A stretch of 64,000 nt of DNA, from the NCBI RefSeq assembly GCF_004295485.1, contig NZ_CP036164.1, positions 1,612,001-1,676,000 of the forward strand, written 5' to 3'. The position numbers and the translations under genes are program-made. Below, in pieces: positions 34,002 to 42,433 of this stretch. The DNA comes from Janibacter limosus. Its GTDB lineage: Bacteria > Actinomycetota > Actinomycetes > Actinomycetales > Dermatophilaceae. Position 1 is the first letter of the stretch; each line of letters starts with the position of its first letter. Under the pieces are notes generated by a model. The model had not been told where the DNA came from. It worked only from the letters and a program-made list of their open reading frames with translations, and ran no database searches.

Positions 34002-34972
34002 GCGCGGCCCTCCCGGGCGATCGTGGCGGCACCGACGATGCCTGCGTCGTTGCCGAGGGTGGCGGGGACGATCTCGGGCGAAGGGCGGTGGCCCCGGCCG
34101 ATGAGGTGCTTGGCGAAGGCGGTCCGGGTCGGACCGATGAGCAGGTCGCCGGCGTCGGCGACCCCGCCGCCGATGGCGATGCGGCCCGGGTCGAGCACGG
34201 CGCAGATGGACGCGATCCCTTGTCCGAGACGGGTACCCAGCTCGTCGAGCAGCTCGATGCTGGCGCCGTCACCCTCGCGGGCGAGCTCGGTGATGTCGTG
34301 ACCGGTCAGGGCGTCAGGGTCCCCGCCGCAGCGTGCGCGCAGGGCCTCACCGAGGGGCGAGGGCGAGGTGACGAGCTCGCGGGCGTTGCGCACGAGCGCC
34401 GTCCCGGAGGCGAAGACCTCGAGGCAGCCGGCGTTGCCGCACCCGCACCGGGGGCCGCTCGGGTCGAGGACGATGTGCCCGACCTCGCCACCGATGCCGA
34501 AGGCCCCCCGCACGAGGCGGTCGTCGTTGATGCAGCCGCCGCCGACGCCGGTCCCGACCGTCACCAGGAGCATGTCGTCGCAGTCGCTGCCGGCGCCGAA
34601 CCGGTACTCACCCCAGGCGGCCGCATTGGCGTCGTTCTCGACGACGACCTCGCGGTCCACGCGGGAGGCGACCTCGGCAGCGAGGTCGAGGTCGCGCCAC
34701 GGCAGGTTGGGTGCGAACCAGACATGGCCCGCGCGGGCGTCGACGAAGGCCGCACAGGCGATGCCGATCCCCTCGACCGGCCCCTCGGCCGCCTCCGTCA
34801 GGGTGGTGACGAGGGTGGCCGTGGCCTCGATGATGGCCGTGGTGTCGTCCGCCGGGGTCGCCACCTGCTCACGGTGGGTGATCCGCCCGGCCCCGTCGAC
34901 GAGGGCGCCGGCGATCTTGGTCCCGCCGATGTCGATGCCGATGGCAGTGGGGGTGTCGTCGTACTCGTCCAT
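33998..34972 (-). CDS. ROK-family sugar kinase, second copy
   Basis: 324 residues, paralogous to the gene immediately downstream. IGIDIGGTKIAGALVD, VVENDANAAAWGEYRFG, TVGTGVGGGCI and the zinc motif RCGCGNAGCLEVFASG are intact, so it should be active. The Glu-Tyr/Trp differences in the sugar-binding region (GCLEVF against GCWEQY) suggest a different substrate preference from its neighbour; that is inference. It overlaps the next ROK gene (ATGA) and shares one base with the stop of the small upstream gene. Confidence 0.92.
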   Translation of the reverse strand: MDEYDDTPTAIGIDIGGTKIAGALVDGAGRITHREQVATPADDTTAIIEATATLVTTLTEAAEGPVEGIGIACAAFVDARAGHVWFAPNLPWRDLDLAAEVASRVDREVVVENDANAAAWGEYRFGAGSDCDDMLLVTVGTGVGGGCINDDRLVRGAFGIGGEVGHIVLDPSGPRCGCGNAGCLEVFASGTALVRNARELVTSPSPLGEALRARCGGDPDALTGHDITELAREGDGASIELLDELGTRLGQGIASICAVLDPGRIAIGGGVADAGDLLIGPTRTAFAKHLIGRGHRPSPEIVPATLGNDAGIVGAATIAREGRA

Positions 34973-35295
34973 CAGGCCTCGCTCGCGTCGGTGGTCGCCG
35001 ACGCGACCTCGTCGTCGTGGATCGTGATCCGCTGCCCGCGCTCGCGGAGCGGCACGTGGCTGGGCGGTCCGCCGAACTCGCTCCCGAGGGCGCCGGCCAC
35101 GCCCTGCGACCCCAGGGTGGCGCGGGTCAGCGCCTCGGCGAGGAGGCTGGCACCGGTCATGGCCCGCTGGGTCGTGGCCGTGTCCAGGCCGCGCAGGTCG
35201 TCGCCGAGTGACTCGAGGTCGACCTCGGAGAGCACCCGCAGCAGCTGGACGACGATCTCCTCGGGGCCCCCGGGCGGCTCGCTGTGGTCAGCCAC
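34972..35295 (-). CDS. Hypothetical small protein (Rv2183c position)
   Basis: 107 residues, no recognised domain. The first half has an amphipathic helix (GPEEIVVQLLRVLSEVDLESLGDDL) and the second half is Ala- and Gly-rich with a short acidic tail. No signal or membrane segment. The GTG at 35295 overlaps the stop of the ArsA-like gene by 8 bp, and its stop overlaps the ROK start, so it is inside a tightly packed operon. Its place between the ArsA-like gene and the sugar kinases is the only clue. Confidence 0.7.
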   Translation of the reverse strand: MADHSEPPGGPEEIVVQLLRVLSEVDLESLGDDLRGLDTATTQRAMTGASLLAEALTRATLGSQGVAGALGSEFGGPPSHVPLRERGQRITIHDDEVASATTDASEA

Positions 35296-36199
35296 GGGGC
35301 CACACCGCCGGGTCGGGCGTCATCGTCAGGGTCAGCACCCCGTCGGCGACCCCGGCACGCTCGATCTCGCAGCGTCGCAGGGCCGAAGGGAGCAGCACCC
35401 GCCGCGTGCGGCCGGCGCAGCCGAGGACGAGCTCGTCCTCGTGGCGGACGAGCTCCAGATCCGGGGCGCGCACGCCGGGGACATCGATCCGCAGGAGCCA
35501 GCGACCCTCCTCACGCTCGACCCGGGGGCCGGCGTCGGGTGCGGGCGTCGGCAGGTACTCGACGCCGGCGCCGCCCAGGGGGTGGACCGCGGTGAGCGTG
35601 CGGCCCATGAGGGCCAGCAGCACCTCGGCGTCGGCGCGTCGGGCGGCCCCGACGGGCCCGTCGGGGGCGGCCAGGTGGAGGCTGGTCGTCATCGGGTCGG
35701 CCAGGGCACGGTCGAGTCCCTCGAGCAGCTCGGCCCCCTCACGCAGGGCGTCGAGGAGCGGCAGGTCGGGCATGGGCAGCGCGCCGATGCCCTCCGGGGC
35801 GACGAGGACCTCCCACCGGCCGACGACGGGGACGAAGGCGGCGAAGGCGCGAGCGACGCGCTGCGGGACGTCGAGCAGCCGAGCGACCTCGACGTCGACG
35901 TCGACGACCAGCTCGTGACCGGACCGGTGGACCTGGTCGATCTCGCGCGCCAGGCGCAGCAGCTGTGGCAGGTCCCTCGGCAGGATGGTGGCGATGAGGT
36001 CGGCCACCACCGGAGCAGGCAGGTCGAGGGCAGCCAGCACCCGGTCCAGGTGGGTCTCGATCGCGAGGACGACGGGGTCGACGGGGAAGTCGAGGAGGGA
36101 GGGACGCGCGATCGGGTGACGGGGCCGCAGCGCGGCCGCGAGCTCGGCGGTCACGGCGCTGCTCTGGTCGCCTCCTCCGACGACGAGGTGGGCTCGCAC
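35288..36199 (-). CDS. Degenerate ArsA-like protein with ArsA_HSP20 C-domain
   Basis: 303 residues from the GTG at 36199. The C-terminal 65 residues (LLRIDVPGVRAPDLELVRHEDELVL through LTLTMTP) fit the HSP20-like domain at the end of actinobacterial ArsA-family ATPases, and the middle shows LLRLAREIDQVH and ALPMPDLPLLDALREG-type helices. The N-terminus, MRAHLVVGGGDQSSAVTAEL, stands where these proteins have a Walker A loop (GKGGVGKTT), and that loop is absent; DQSS occupies the place of GKTT. So ATP hydrolysis is unlikely. Its position, next to an SRPBCC gene, matches M. tuberculosis Rv2184c. The frame continues upstream to 36508 but overlaps the SRPBCC gene. Confidence 0.7.
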   Translation of the reverse strand: MRAHLVVGGGDQSSAVTAELAAALRPRHPIARPSLLDFPVDPVVLAIETHLDRVLAALDLPAPVVADLIATILPRDLPQLLRLAREIDQVHRSGHELVVDVDVEVARLLDVPQRVARAFAAFVPVVGRWEVLVAPEGIGALPMPDLPLLDALREGAELLEGLDRALADPMTTSLHLAAPDGPVGAARRADAEVLLALMGRTLTAVHPLGGAGVEYLPTPAPDAGPRVEREEGRWLLRIDVPGVRAPDLELVRHEDELVLGCAGRTRRVLLPSALRRCEIERAGVADGVLTLTMTPDPAVWPRG

Positions 36200-36204
36200 G
36201 GTCC

Positions 36205-36648
36205 TCAGGCTTCGGCGTGCTTCTTGAGGTCGCGAAGCGCCGTGTCGACGATGACCTTCTCGGCCTTGCGCTTGAGCATGCCGAGCATCGGGACCTTGAC
36301 GTCCACGGTGAGCTCGTAGGTCACCTCGGTACCGTCCCCCTTCGCCACCAGGGTGTACGAGCCGTCCATCGCCTTGAGCATCGTCGCGGAGACGAGGGTC
36401 CACGACGCGACGCCGACCCCGTCCTCCTCGACGTCCCACGCGTAGTCGAGCGTGTAGGTGTCCTTGATGGCCCCGGCGTCGAGGGTGAAGACCGCTTGGT
36501 CGGGCCACCCGTCACCGTCCTCGGAGAGGATCTCGACCTTCTTGATCTCCTTGGCCCAGTCCGGGTAGGCCTCGAGGTCGGCGATGATGTCGAGGACCTC
36601 GCCGGGCGAGGCGTCGACGACGATGCTGGAGCGGGTGCTGTCGGCCAT
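36205..36648 (-). CDS. SRPBCC-family protein (Rv2185c-like)
   Basis: Small START/SRPBCC-fold protein, 147 residues, likely binding a hydrophobic ligand in a cavity. SSIVVDASPGEVLDIIADLEAYPDWAKEIKKVEI is the classic start of polyketide cyclase-like SRPBCC proteins, and a long C-terminal helix (MLKRKAEKVIVDTALRDLKKHAEA) closes the cavity. It lies 5 bp upstream of the degenerate ArsA gene and 10 bp downstream of a second SRPBCC gene, so all belong to one operon. A role in lipid or polyketide-related metabolism is only a family-level guess. Confidence 0.88.
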   Translation of the reverse strand: MADSTRSSIVVDASPGEVLDIIADLEAYPDWAKEIKKVEILSEDGDGWPDQAVFTLDAGAIKDTYTLDYAWDVEEDGVGVASWTLVSATMLKAMDGSYTLVAKGDGTEVTYELTVDVKVPMLGMLKRKAEKVIVDTALRDLKKHAEA

Positions 36649-36658
36649 GCGGGCGACA

Positions 36659-37015
36659 CTATCGCGAACGACCCTCGAGACGATCCTTGATCTCGTTGAG
36701 CCCCTGCTTCCACGCGCGGCGATGGGCTCTGGTCCACCGGGACGGCGAGCCCTGACCGTGACCGTGGACGAAGTGGTGGACGATCGTCCCCCCGCCCGAC
36801 GCCTCCAACCAGACCTCCAGGCGGCCCTCGACGTCGCCCGAGCACCGCCAGCGCACCCCCTTCGCCCCTCGGTCCTGCACGAGCTCCCGCTGCAGGCCCG
36901 GCCACAGCCGGTCGAGCAGCCCGGGGGCGTCGAGCTCGGCGCGCACGGTCTGCGGGTCGGCGCGAAGGAAGGTCTCGTCGACGATGTCGACGACGGGCCT
37001 GCGATGACGGAGCAC
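36659..37015 (-). CDS. Second SRPBCC-like protein
   Basis: 118 residues. VVDIVDETFLRADPQTVRAELDAPGLLDRLWPGL opens like a START-fold helix-grip protein, followed by VRWRCSGDVEGRLEVWLEASGGGTIVHHFVHG and a C-terminal helix WTRAHRRAWKQGLNEIKDRLEG. The start is uncertain; GTG at 37015 has GAGAGG 6 nt upstream and I prefer it to the longer frame to 37099. It begins the operon that continues with SRPBCC, ArsA-like, hypothetical and ROK genes. Function unknown. Confidence 0.75.
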   Translation of the reverse strand: MLRHRRPVVDIVDETFLRADPQTVRAELDAPGLLDRLWPGLQRELVQDRGAKGVRWRCSGDVEGRLEVWLEASGGGTIVHHFVHGHGQGSPSRWTRAHRRAWKQGLNEIKDRLEGRSR

Positions 37016-37164
37016 GAGAACCTCTCGAGGGCGATGGGGACGTCGATCAAGACTATGGTCACCGTCACGACCTCGACGGGGCCAGCCGTCAAGGGCCACA
37101 GGTAGTCTCGTGCGCGAGCCAGCCTCCGGCCGAGGCTGAGCGGACGGCGAACGAAGGAGATCCC

Positions 37165-38955
37165 GTGAACGACAGCGTGATGCCCAGACTCATCGAGGGC
37201 GACCCCAACGACTCCCTGGCGGACCTGCCGGGTCGTAATGCGGGCAAGGACCCCCAGCGGGTGGCCTTCACCGTGAAGGAGCAGGGCGCCTGGCGTGACA
37301 TCACCGCTGCCCAGTTCGACGAGGACGTCCGCGCCCTCGCCAAGGGACTGATCGCCCAGGGTCTGGGGGTCGGCGACCGGCTGGCGATCATGGCCCGCAC
37401 CCGCTACGAGTGGACCGTCCTCGACTTCGCCACGTGGACCGCCGGTGGTGTCCCGGTGCCGATCTACGAGACGAGCTCCGCCGAGCAGGTCGAGTGGATC
37501 GTCAAGGACTCCGGGACCAGCATCCTCGTCGTCGAGACCACCAAGCACGCCTCCGTCGCCGAGGAGGCCAACGCCAGCGTCAGCACACTCGAGAAGGTCT
37601 TCGTCATCGACAACGGTGACCTCGACACGCTCACTGCCGCCGGTGCCGCCGTCACCGACGAGCAGCTGCAGGAGCGCATCGACGCCCAGAACCGCGACTC
37701 GGTCGCCACGATCATCTACACCTCCGGCACCACGGGTCGCCCCAAGGGCTGCGAGCTGACGCACGAGAACTTCCTCGGCCTGTCGGAGAACACCATCGCC
37801 AAGCTCGGCGACGTGCTCAACAAGGACGACGCCTCGACCCTCCTCTTCCTGCCGCTGGCGCACGTCTTCGCCCGCTTCATCCAGGTCCTGGCCATCACGG
37901 CCAACCGCCGGATGGGCCACAGCGCGGACATCGCCAACATCCTCGACGACTTCCAGGCCTTCCAGCCGACCTTCATCCTCGCGGTGCCCCGGGTCTTCGA
38001 GAAGATCTACAACAAGGCCAACGAGACCGCCACCGCCGGCGGCAAGGGCAAGATCTTCGCTCGCGCCTCCGACGTCGCCATCGCCTGGTCCGAGGCGCAG
38101 GACACCGGTAAGCTCCCGCTGAAGCTCAAGGTCCAGCACGCCGTCTTCGACAAGCTCGTCTACAGCACGCTGCGGGCCAAGATGGGCAACAAGGTCGAGT
38201 ACGCCGTCTCCGGCGGTGCCCCGCTCGGCACCCGCCTGGGCCACTTCTTCCGCGGGATCGGCGTCACGATCCTCGAGGGCTACGGCCTCACCGAGACCAC
38301 CGCGCCGGCGACCGTCAACATCCCGGAGAAGGTCAAGATCGGCACCGTCGGTCCCCCGCTGCCCGGCGTCTCCATCCGGATCGCCGACGACGGCGAGATC
38401 CTCATCCAGGGTGTCAACATCCTCAAGGGCTACCACGACAACGAGCAGGCCACCCTCGATGCGCTGCAGGACGGCTGGTTCCGCACCGGCGACCTCGGTG
38501 AGCTCGACCGGGACGGCTACCTGAAGATCACCGGCCGCAAGAAGGAGATCCTCGTGACCGCGGGCGGAAAGAACGTCGCCCCGGGCGTCCTCGAGGACCG
38601 CCTGCGCGCCCACCCGATCATCAGCCAGTGCCTCGTCGTCGGTGACGGCAAGCCCTTCATCGCGGCGCTCGTCACGCTCGACGAGGAGATGCTGCCGGGC
38701 TGGGCCGCCAACAACGGCCTCGGCTCCCTGACCGTCGAGCAGGCTCGCACCCACGAGGCCGTCCTCGCGGAGGTCCAGGGCGCTGTCGACGACGCCAACA
38801 AGGCCGTGTCGAAGGCGGAGTCGATCCGCAAGTTCGCGATCCTGGGTGAGGACTTCACCGAGGACAACGGGACGCTCACCCCCTCGCTGAAGCTCAAGCG
38901 CAACATCATCATGCGCGACTTCGAGGACGAGGTCGAGGCCCTCTACGGCAGCTGA
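37165..38955 (+). CDS. Long-chain fatty acid-CoA ligase (FadD15-like)
   Basis: Activates fatty acids to acyl-CoA through an acyl-adenylate. 596 residues. The AMP-binding P-loop IIYTSGTTGRPKGC is near residues 182-195, GYGLTETTAPATVN follows, then GWFRTGDLGELDRDGYLKITGRKKEIL and the C-terminal Lys region. The start is GTG at 37165 with AAGGAG 6 nt upstream, and a TAGTCT hexamer lies about 55 bp upstream. The gene diverges from the SRPBCC operon and occupies the place of M. tuberculosis fadD15 (Rv2187). Fatty acid chain length preference cannot be read. Confidence 0.93.
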   Translation: MNDSVMPRLIEGDPNDSLADLPGRNAGKDPQRVAFTVKEQGAWRDITAAQFDEDVRALAKGLIAQGLGVGDRLAIMARTRYEWTVLDFATWTAGGVPVPIYETSSAEQVEWIVKDSGTSILVVETTKHASVAEEANASVSTLEKVFVIDNGDLDTLTAAGAAVTDEQLQERIDAQNRDSVATIIYTSGTTGRPKGCELTHENFLGLSENTIAKLGDVLNKDDASTLLFLPLAHVFARFIQVLAITANRRMGHSADIANILDDFQAFQPTFILAVPRVFEKIYNKANETATAGGKGKIFARASDVAIAWSEAQDTGKLPLKLKVQHAVFDKLVYSTLRAKMGNKVEYAVSGGAPLGTRLGHFFRGIGVTILEGYGLTETTAPATVNIPEKVKIGTVGPPLPGVSIRIADDGEILIQGVNILKGYHDNEQATLDALQDGWFRTGDLGELDRDGYLKITGRKKEILVTAGGKNVAPGVLEDRLRAHPIISQCLVVGDGKPFIAALVTLDEEMLPGWAANNGLGSLTVEQARTHEAVLAEVQGAVDDANKAVSKAESIRKFAILGEDFTEDNGTLTPSLKLKRNIIMRDFEDEVEALYGS

Positions 38956-38967
38956 TCGGGTGCGGGC

Positions 38968-39243
38968 TCAGCCCGCGAACCTCCTCAGCTCGTCGTACCC
39001 CGAACGAGGCTCGTGCACCGCACGGGCCTCGTTCGCCGTCTCGGCACTCACCAGACCGGCGGTGATCAGGCGCGAGACGACCTCGCGCTCGCGACGGTCC
39101 AGGGGCAGCTGCGTCGCCAGCCCCGGGTCAGGAAGGGCCGACTGCGATCCGAGCGCGGTCACCATGCAGTCGGCGCAGCCGACGTGCTGGACCGGGCAGG
39201 TGCCGCAGTCGATCGTCAGTGGTGCTCCGGGTCGACGGGCCAT
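38968..39243 (-). CDS. Small Cys-rich hypothetical protein
   Basis: 91 residues from the ATG at 39243, which has GAGGAGG 8-9 nt upstream; an in-frame GTG at 39252 would sit on the binding site itself. The cluster CGTCPVQHVGCADC (two CxxC pairs) suggests a small zinc- or iron-binding fold, followed by a helical, charged segment (LDRREREVVSRLITAGLVSAET). The family is unrecognised. It is convergent with the fatty acid-CoA ligase gene, 12 bp apart. Confidence 0.75.
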   Translation of the reverse strand: MARRPGAPLTIDCGTCPVQHVGCADCMVTALGSQSALPDPGLATQLPLDRREREVVSRLITAGLVSAETANEARAVHEPRSGYDELRRFAG

Positions 39244-39367
39244 GTCCGTCACCTCCTCGTCGTCGCCGGGTCCGTCCCGGCACCCACAACGCTAGGAGCC
39301 ACCCCCGACAGCCCACCCGGCCGCAGGCACCGGGGTGGTCACGCCTGCGGATCTCGCGCCTCGCAGC

Positions 39368-40402
39368 TCAGCAACAGCCGAGGTGCCGCCCGTGCCCGTG
39401 GGTCCACCCCAGTGCCTGACCGTCCAGGGCGAGGCAGAAGTCCGACCCGGTCTGCTCGCACCCGGCGCTCGCGCTCACGCCCGGCAGGACCCCGGCGCCC
39501 TCGTTGCTGATCCAGTGGGCCCGGCCACCGTCGTCGCGGACCCGGTCCACCACTGCCCCGACGATGCCGGGCCAGCGGTCGCGGCCCCCTTCGTCCAGGT
39601 AGGCGATGACGGCCGAGTGGAAGATGACGACCGTCGCCCCGGGCGCTGCCTCACGGGCTCGCGCCACGGCCTCGTCGAGGCCGGTGAGCAGGTCCCCTCG
39701 GATGATGTCCACGGGCTCGTCGGCAACGACCTCGCAGGCGGCCGCCAGACGCGCCCGACGGTCCTCGTGCTCGGGCCACACGAGCGTCTGCAACCAGTCG
39801 GCGGTGTCACCGACCGACAGGTCGAGCGGGTTGAGGTCCACCCCGCCGCGGTGGACGACCTCGGGCAGCGCCGTGGGCAGCGGGGCCGGTCCTCGCACGC
39901 TGCAGTCGAGCACGACCCGGGAGGCCCCGGCCGCCGGGTCGAGACGGGAGATCTGGGCGCCCGACTCGTCGAGGTAGCGGTAGGACCAGCGGTCGGGGTG
40001 CAGGCACAGCCCGGCGCTGGCGCCGACCTCGATGAGCGCGAGCGGGCCCTCGAGGCCGGCCAGCACCGGGAGCAGCGTGGCGCATCGTCCGACCTCGTTG
40101 GTCTGGGTGGAGCGCTCGAGGATCGTCTCGCGGACGGCCGGCCAGTCCTCGAGCAGGACGGTGCGCAGGTCGGCGTAGTCGGGGTCCGAGGGCGTCGCCG
40201 CCCCGTGCCATCGCGCGGCGGCGAAGACAAGGTTGGGCTGGCGCTTGGGCACCGGCAACCCGGACAGGAGCGCCAGGACCTCCGGGTCCTGCGCCACTCC
40301 GGCCGCCCACCTCTCGAAGGTGAGGGACTCCCCCTTCGCCTCGCGGTCGGCGAAGTCACGGTAGAAGTCGCGCACGTCGGCCAGGTCGTCCATCGATCGC
40401 AT
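39368..40402 (-). CDS. DUF2332 family protein
   Basis: Uncharacterised actinobacterial and proteobacterial family. 344 residues. EVGASAGLCLHPDRWSYRY is the family hallmark, and RRGGVDLNPLDLSVGDTADW with a C-terminal SAVIAYLDEGGRDRW gives it a Rossmann-like, methyltransferase-type look (my inference). It has several Cys near the C-terminus (GCEQTGSDFC, ending GCC). The ATG at 40402 is supported by a CAGCCT hexamer 6 nt upstream (40409-40414) in the pattern of other leaderless genes here; ATG at 40393 is possible. Divergent from the exonuclease/UvrC-like gene. Confidence 0.85.
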   Translation of the reverse strand: MRSMDDLADVRDFYRDFADREAKGESLTFERWAAGVAQDPEVLALLSGLPVPKRQPNLVFAAARWHGAATPSDPDYADLRTVLLEDWPAVRETILERSTQTNEVGRCATLLPVLAGLEGPLALIEVGASAGLCLHPDRWSYRYLDESGAQISRLDPAAGASRVVLDCSVRGPAPLPTALPEVVHRGGVDLNPLDLSVGDTADWLQTLVWPEHEDRRARLAAACEVVADEPVDIIRGDLLTGLDEAVARAREAAPGATVVIFHSAVIAYLDEGGRDRWPGIVGAVVDRVRDDGGRAHWISNEGAGVLPGVSASAGCEQTGSDFCLALDGQALGWTHGHGRHLGCC

Positions 40403-40452
40403 GGGCTCAGGCTGCCACGCCGCGCCTCCCGGTCGTTGTCGGTGGCCCCGCC

Positions 40453-40458
40453 TACGGT
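40453..40458 (+). promoter_or_regulatory. -10 element of the DEDD exonuclease gene, leaderless type
   Basis: TACGGT, then 7 nt (CGTCGAC), then ATG at 40466. No ribosome binding site is visible. Confidence 0.5.
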
Positions 40459-40465
40459 CGTCGAC

Positions 40466-42157
40466 ATGGAGATCGTCCAGGACAGACTCGGTGATCTCGG
40501 CACACCACTGGCCGAGGTCACCTTCGTCGTGGTCGACCTCGAGACCACGGGTGGCTCCCCTCGCGACTGCGGCATCACCGAGATCGGCGCGGTCAAGGTG
40601 CGCGGGGGTGTCGAGCTCGGCGAGCTGCAGACCTTCGTCAACCCGGGCGAGCCGATCCCCGCCTTCATCCAGTCGCTCACCGGCATCACCGACTCGATGG
40701 TCCGCGACGCGCCTCGCACCGCCGAGGCGGTGGCCAGCTTCCTCGAGTTCGCCAAGGGCGCGGTCCTCGTCGCGCACAACGCAGGCTTCGACATCGGCTT
40801 CCTCAAGGCGGCCTGCGCAGCCCACGACCTGCGCTGGCCCGGTCCCGCCGTGCTCGACACCGTGCGGCTGGCGCGCCAGGTCGTCTCTCGCGACGAGGTC
40901 GCCAACCACAAGCTGGGGACCCTCGCCCGCCACTTCGGCGCGGCGACGACGCCCGATCACCGGGCCCTGCACGATGCCCGGGCGACCGTCGACGTCCTGC
41001 ACGGCCTGATCGGCCGGCTCGGCTCGGTCGGCGTCGACACGCTCGAGGAGCTGAGCTCCTACAGCTCGCGGGTCAGTGACGAGCTGCGCCGCAAGCGCCA
41101 CCTGGCCGACGGTCTGCCGTCTGCGCCCGGGGTCTACGTCTTCAAGGACGAGCGCGGCGAGGCGCTCTACGTCGGCACCTCGGTCGACATCCGCGCGCGG
41201 GCCCGCAACTACTTCACGGCCTCCGAGCAACGCCGCCGCATGGGCGAGATGGTGCGTCTGGCCACCGAGATCACACCGATCGTGTGCGCGACGACCCTCG
41301 AGGCCCAGGTGCGCGAGCTGCGGCTGATCGCCCAGCACCAGCCGCGCTACAACCGTCGCTCGCGCCACCCCGACAAGGTGTGGTGGCTCAAGCTCACCGA
41401 CGAGGTCTTCCCCCGGCTGTCGATCGTCCGCTCCCTCGGCCCCGACGACCTGGCCTACGCGGGCCCCTTCGGCACCCGTCGATCGGCCGAGGACGCCGCG
41501 GCCGCGTTGTACGACGCGGTCCCGCTGCGGCAGTGCCTCACCCGCCTGTCCCCCACCCGCCCGACCTCGGCGTGCGCCCTCGCCGACATGGGCCGCTGCG
41601 CGGCTCCGTGCACGGGAGCCGTGGCCGTCGAGGACTACGCCGTGACCGTGGCCGACGCCGTGCGCGTCCTCGTCGGCGACTCACGTCCGGCCGTGGCCGC
41701 CGTGCGGGAGCGCCTGCACGCGCTCTCCGAGGGCGAGCGCTACGAGGAGGCAGCTGCCCTGCGTGACCGGCTCGGCTCCCTCGTACGGGCCACGTCGCGC
41801 AGCCAGCGGGCGACTCCGGTGCGCGAGGCGAGCGAGATCATCGCCGCCCGCCGTACGCCGCGAGGGGGCTGGGACCTGGTCTGCGTGCGCCACGGACGCC
41901 TCGCCGGCAGCTCGCACTCCCCCGTCGGCGCCGACCCGATGCCCTATGTGGCCGCGCTGCGCGCCTGCGCCGAGGTCGTCGCTCCACCGACCGGACCGGG
42001 CACCAGCGCCCTGCCCGAGGAGACCGAGCTCGTCCTGCGCTGGCTCGAGGCCGAGGGGACCCGGCTCGTCGACATCGAGGGCGAGTGGACCTGTCCCGTC
42101 GGCGGCGCAGCAGCCGCCCACCAAGAGCTGGCGCCTGCTCTAGGCTGGGCCTCGTGA
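40466..42157 (+). CDS. DEDDh exonuclease fused to UvrC-like GIY-YIG domain
   Basis: 563 residues. The N-terminal DnaQ-like exonuclease (residues about 18-180) has VVVDLETTGG (Asp24, Glu26), VLVAHNAGFDIGFL and HRALHDARATVDVL with the DEDDh acidic residues and His. A GIY-YIG domain follows (GVYVFKDERGEALYVGTSVDIRARARNYF) with UvrC-type SACALADMGRCAAPCTG and a UVR-like helical pair (ERYEEAAALRDRLGSL). There is no C-terminal UvrC endonuclease or HhH part. It matches M. tuberculosis Rv2191 in position and architecture. A role in DNA repair is inferred from the domains. It overlaps the next gene by 4 bp. Confidence 0.92.
   Translation: MEIVQDRLGDLGTPLAEVTFVVVDLETTGGSPRDCGITEIGAVKVRGGVELGELQTFVNPGEPIPAFIQSLTGITDSMVRDAPRTAEAVASFLEFAKGAVLVAHNAGFDIGFLKAACAAHDLRWPGPAVLDTVRLARQVVSRDEVANHKLGTLARHFGAATTPDHRALHDARATVDVLHGLIGRLGSVGVDTLEELSSYSSRVSDELRRKRHLADGLPSAPGVYVFKDERGEALYVGTSVDIRARARNYFTASEQRRRMGEMVRLATEITPIVCATTLEAQVRELRLIAQHQPRYNRRSRHPDKVWWLKLTDEVFPRLSIVRSLGPDDLAYAGPFGTRRSAEDAAAALYDAVPLRQCLTRLSPTRPTSACALADMGRCAAPCTGAVAVEDYAVTVADAVRVLVGDSRPAVAAVRERLHALSEGERYEEAAALRDRLGSLVRATSRSQRATPVREASEIIAARRTPRGGWDLVCVRHGRLAGSSHSPVGADPMPYVAALRACAEVVAPPTGPGTSALPEETELVLRWLEAEGTRLVDIEGEWTCPVGGAAAAHQELAPALGWAS
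42141..42146 (+). promoter_or_regulatory. -10 element of the Lrp/AsnC-like gene inside the upstream CDS
   Basis: TAGGCT, then 7 nt (GGGCCTC), then GTG at 42154. It lies within the last codons of the exonuclease gene, so the small gene could be made both by read-through and from its own leaderless start. Confidence 0.45.
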
Positions 42158-42432
42158 TCACTGCCATCGTCCTCATCCACGCCGAGACCGCACGCATCCC
42201 CGAGGTGGCCGAGACCGTCGCCGGCATCGACGGCGTCAGCGAGGTCTACTCCGTCGCCGGGGACGCCGACCTGATCGCGATGGTGCGCGTGCACCAGCAC
42301 GAGGACCTCGACGACGTCATCGCCGGTCGGCTCAACAAGGTCGACGGCATCGTCGACACCTCGACCCAGATCGCCTTCCGCGCCTACAGCAAGCACGACC
42401 TCGACGCGGCCTTCAGCATCGGCCTGGAGTAG
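42154..42432 (+). CDS. Stand-alone Lrp/AsnC effector-binding (RAM) domain protein
   Basis: 92 residues from the GTG at 42154. The whole protein is the ligand-binding half of Lrp/AsnC regulators (TAIVLIHAETARIPEVAETVAGIDGVSEVYSVAGDADLIA, ending FRAYSKHDLDAAFSIGLE); the DNA-binding helix-turn-helix is missing. Such one-domain proteins bind small ligands, often amino acids, and may oligomerise with full-length partners. Its start overlaps the upstream stop by 4 bp. It is convergent with trpD across an eight-unit repeat array. Confidence 0.88.
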   Translation: MITAIVLIHAETARIPEVAETVAGIDGVSEVYSVAGDADLIAMVRVHQHEDLDDVIAGRLNKVDGIVDTSTQIAFRAYSKHDLDAAFSIGLE

Positions 42433-42433
42433 A

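Noticed and set aside
39368..41368. Long minus-strand extension of the DUF2332 gene
   Set aside because: The extra part overlaps the divergent exonuclease gene and looks like its shadow; the DUF2332 part begins at 40402.
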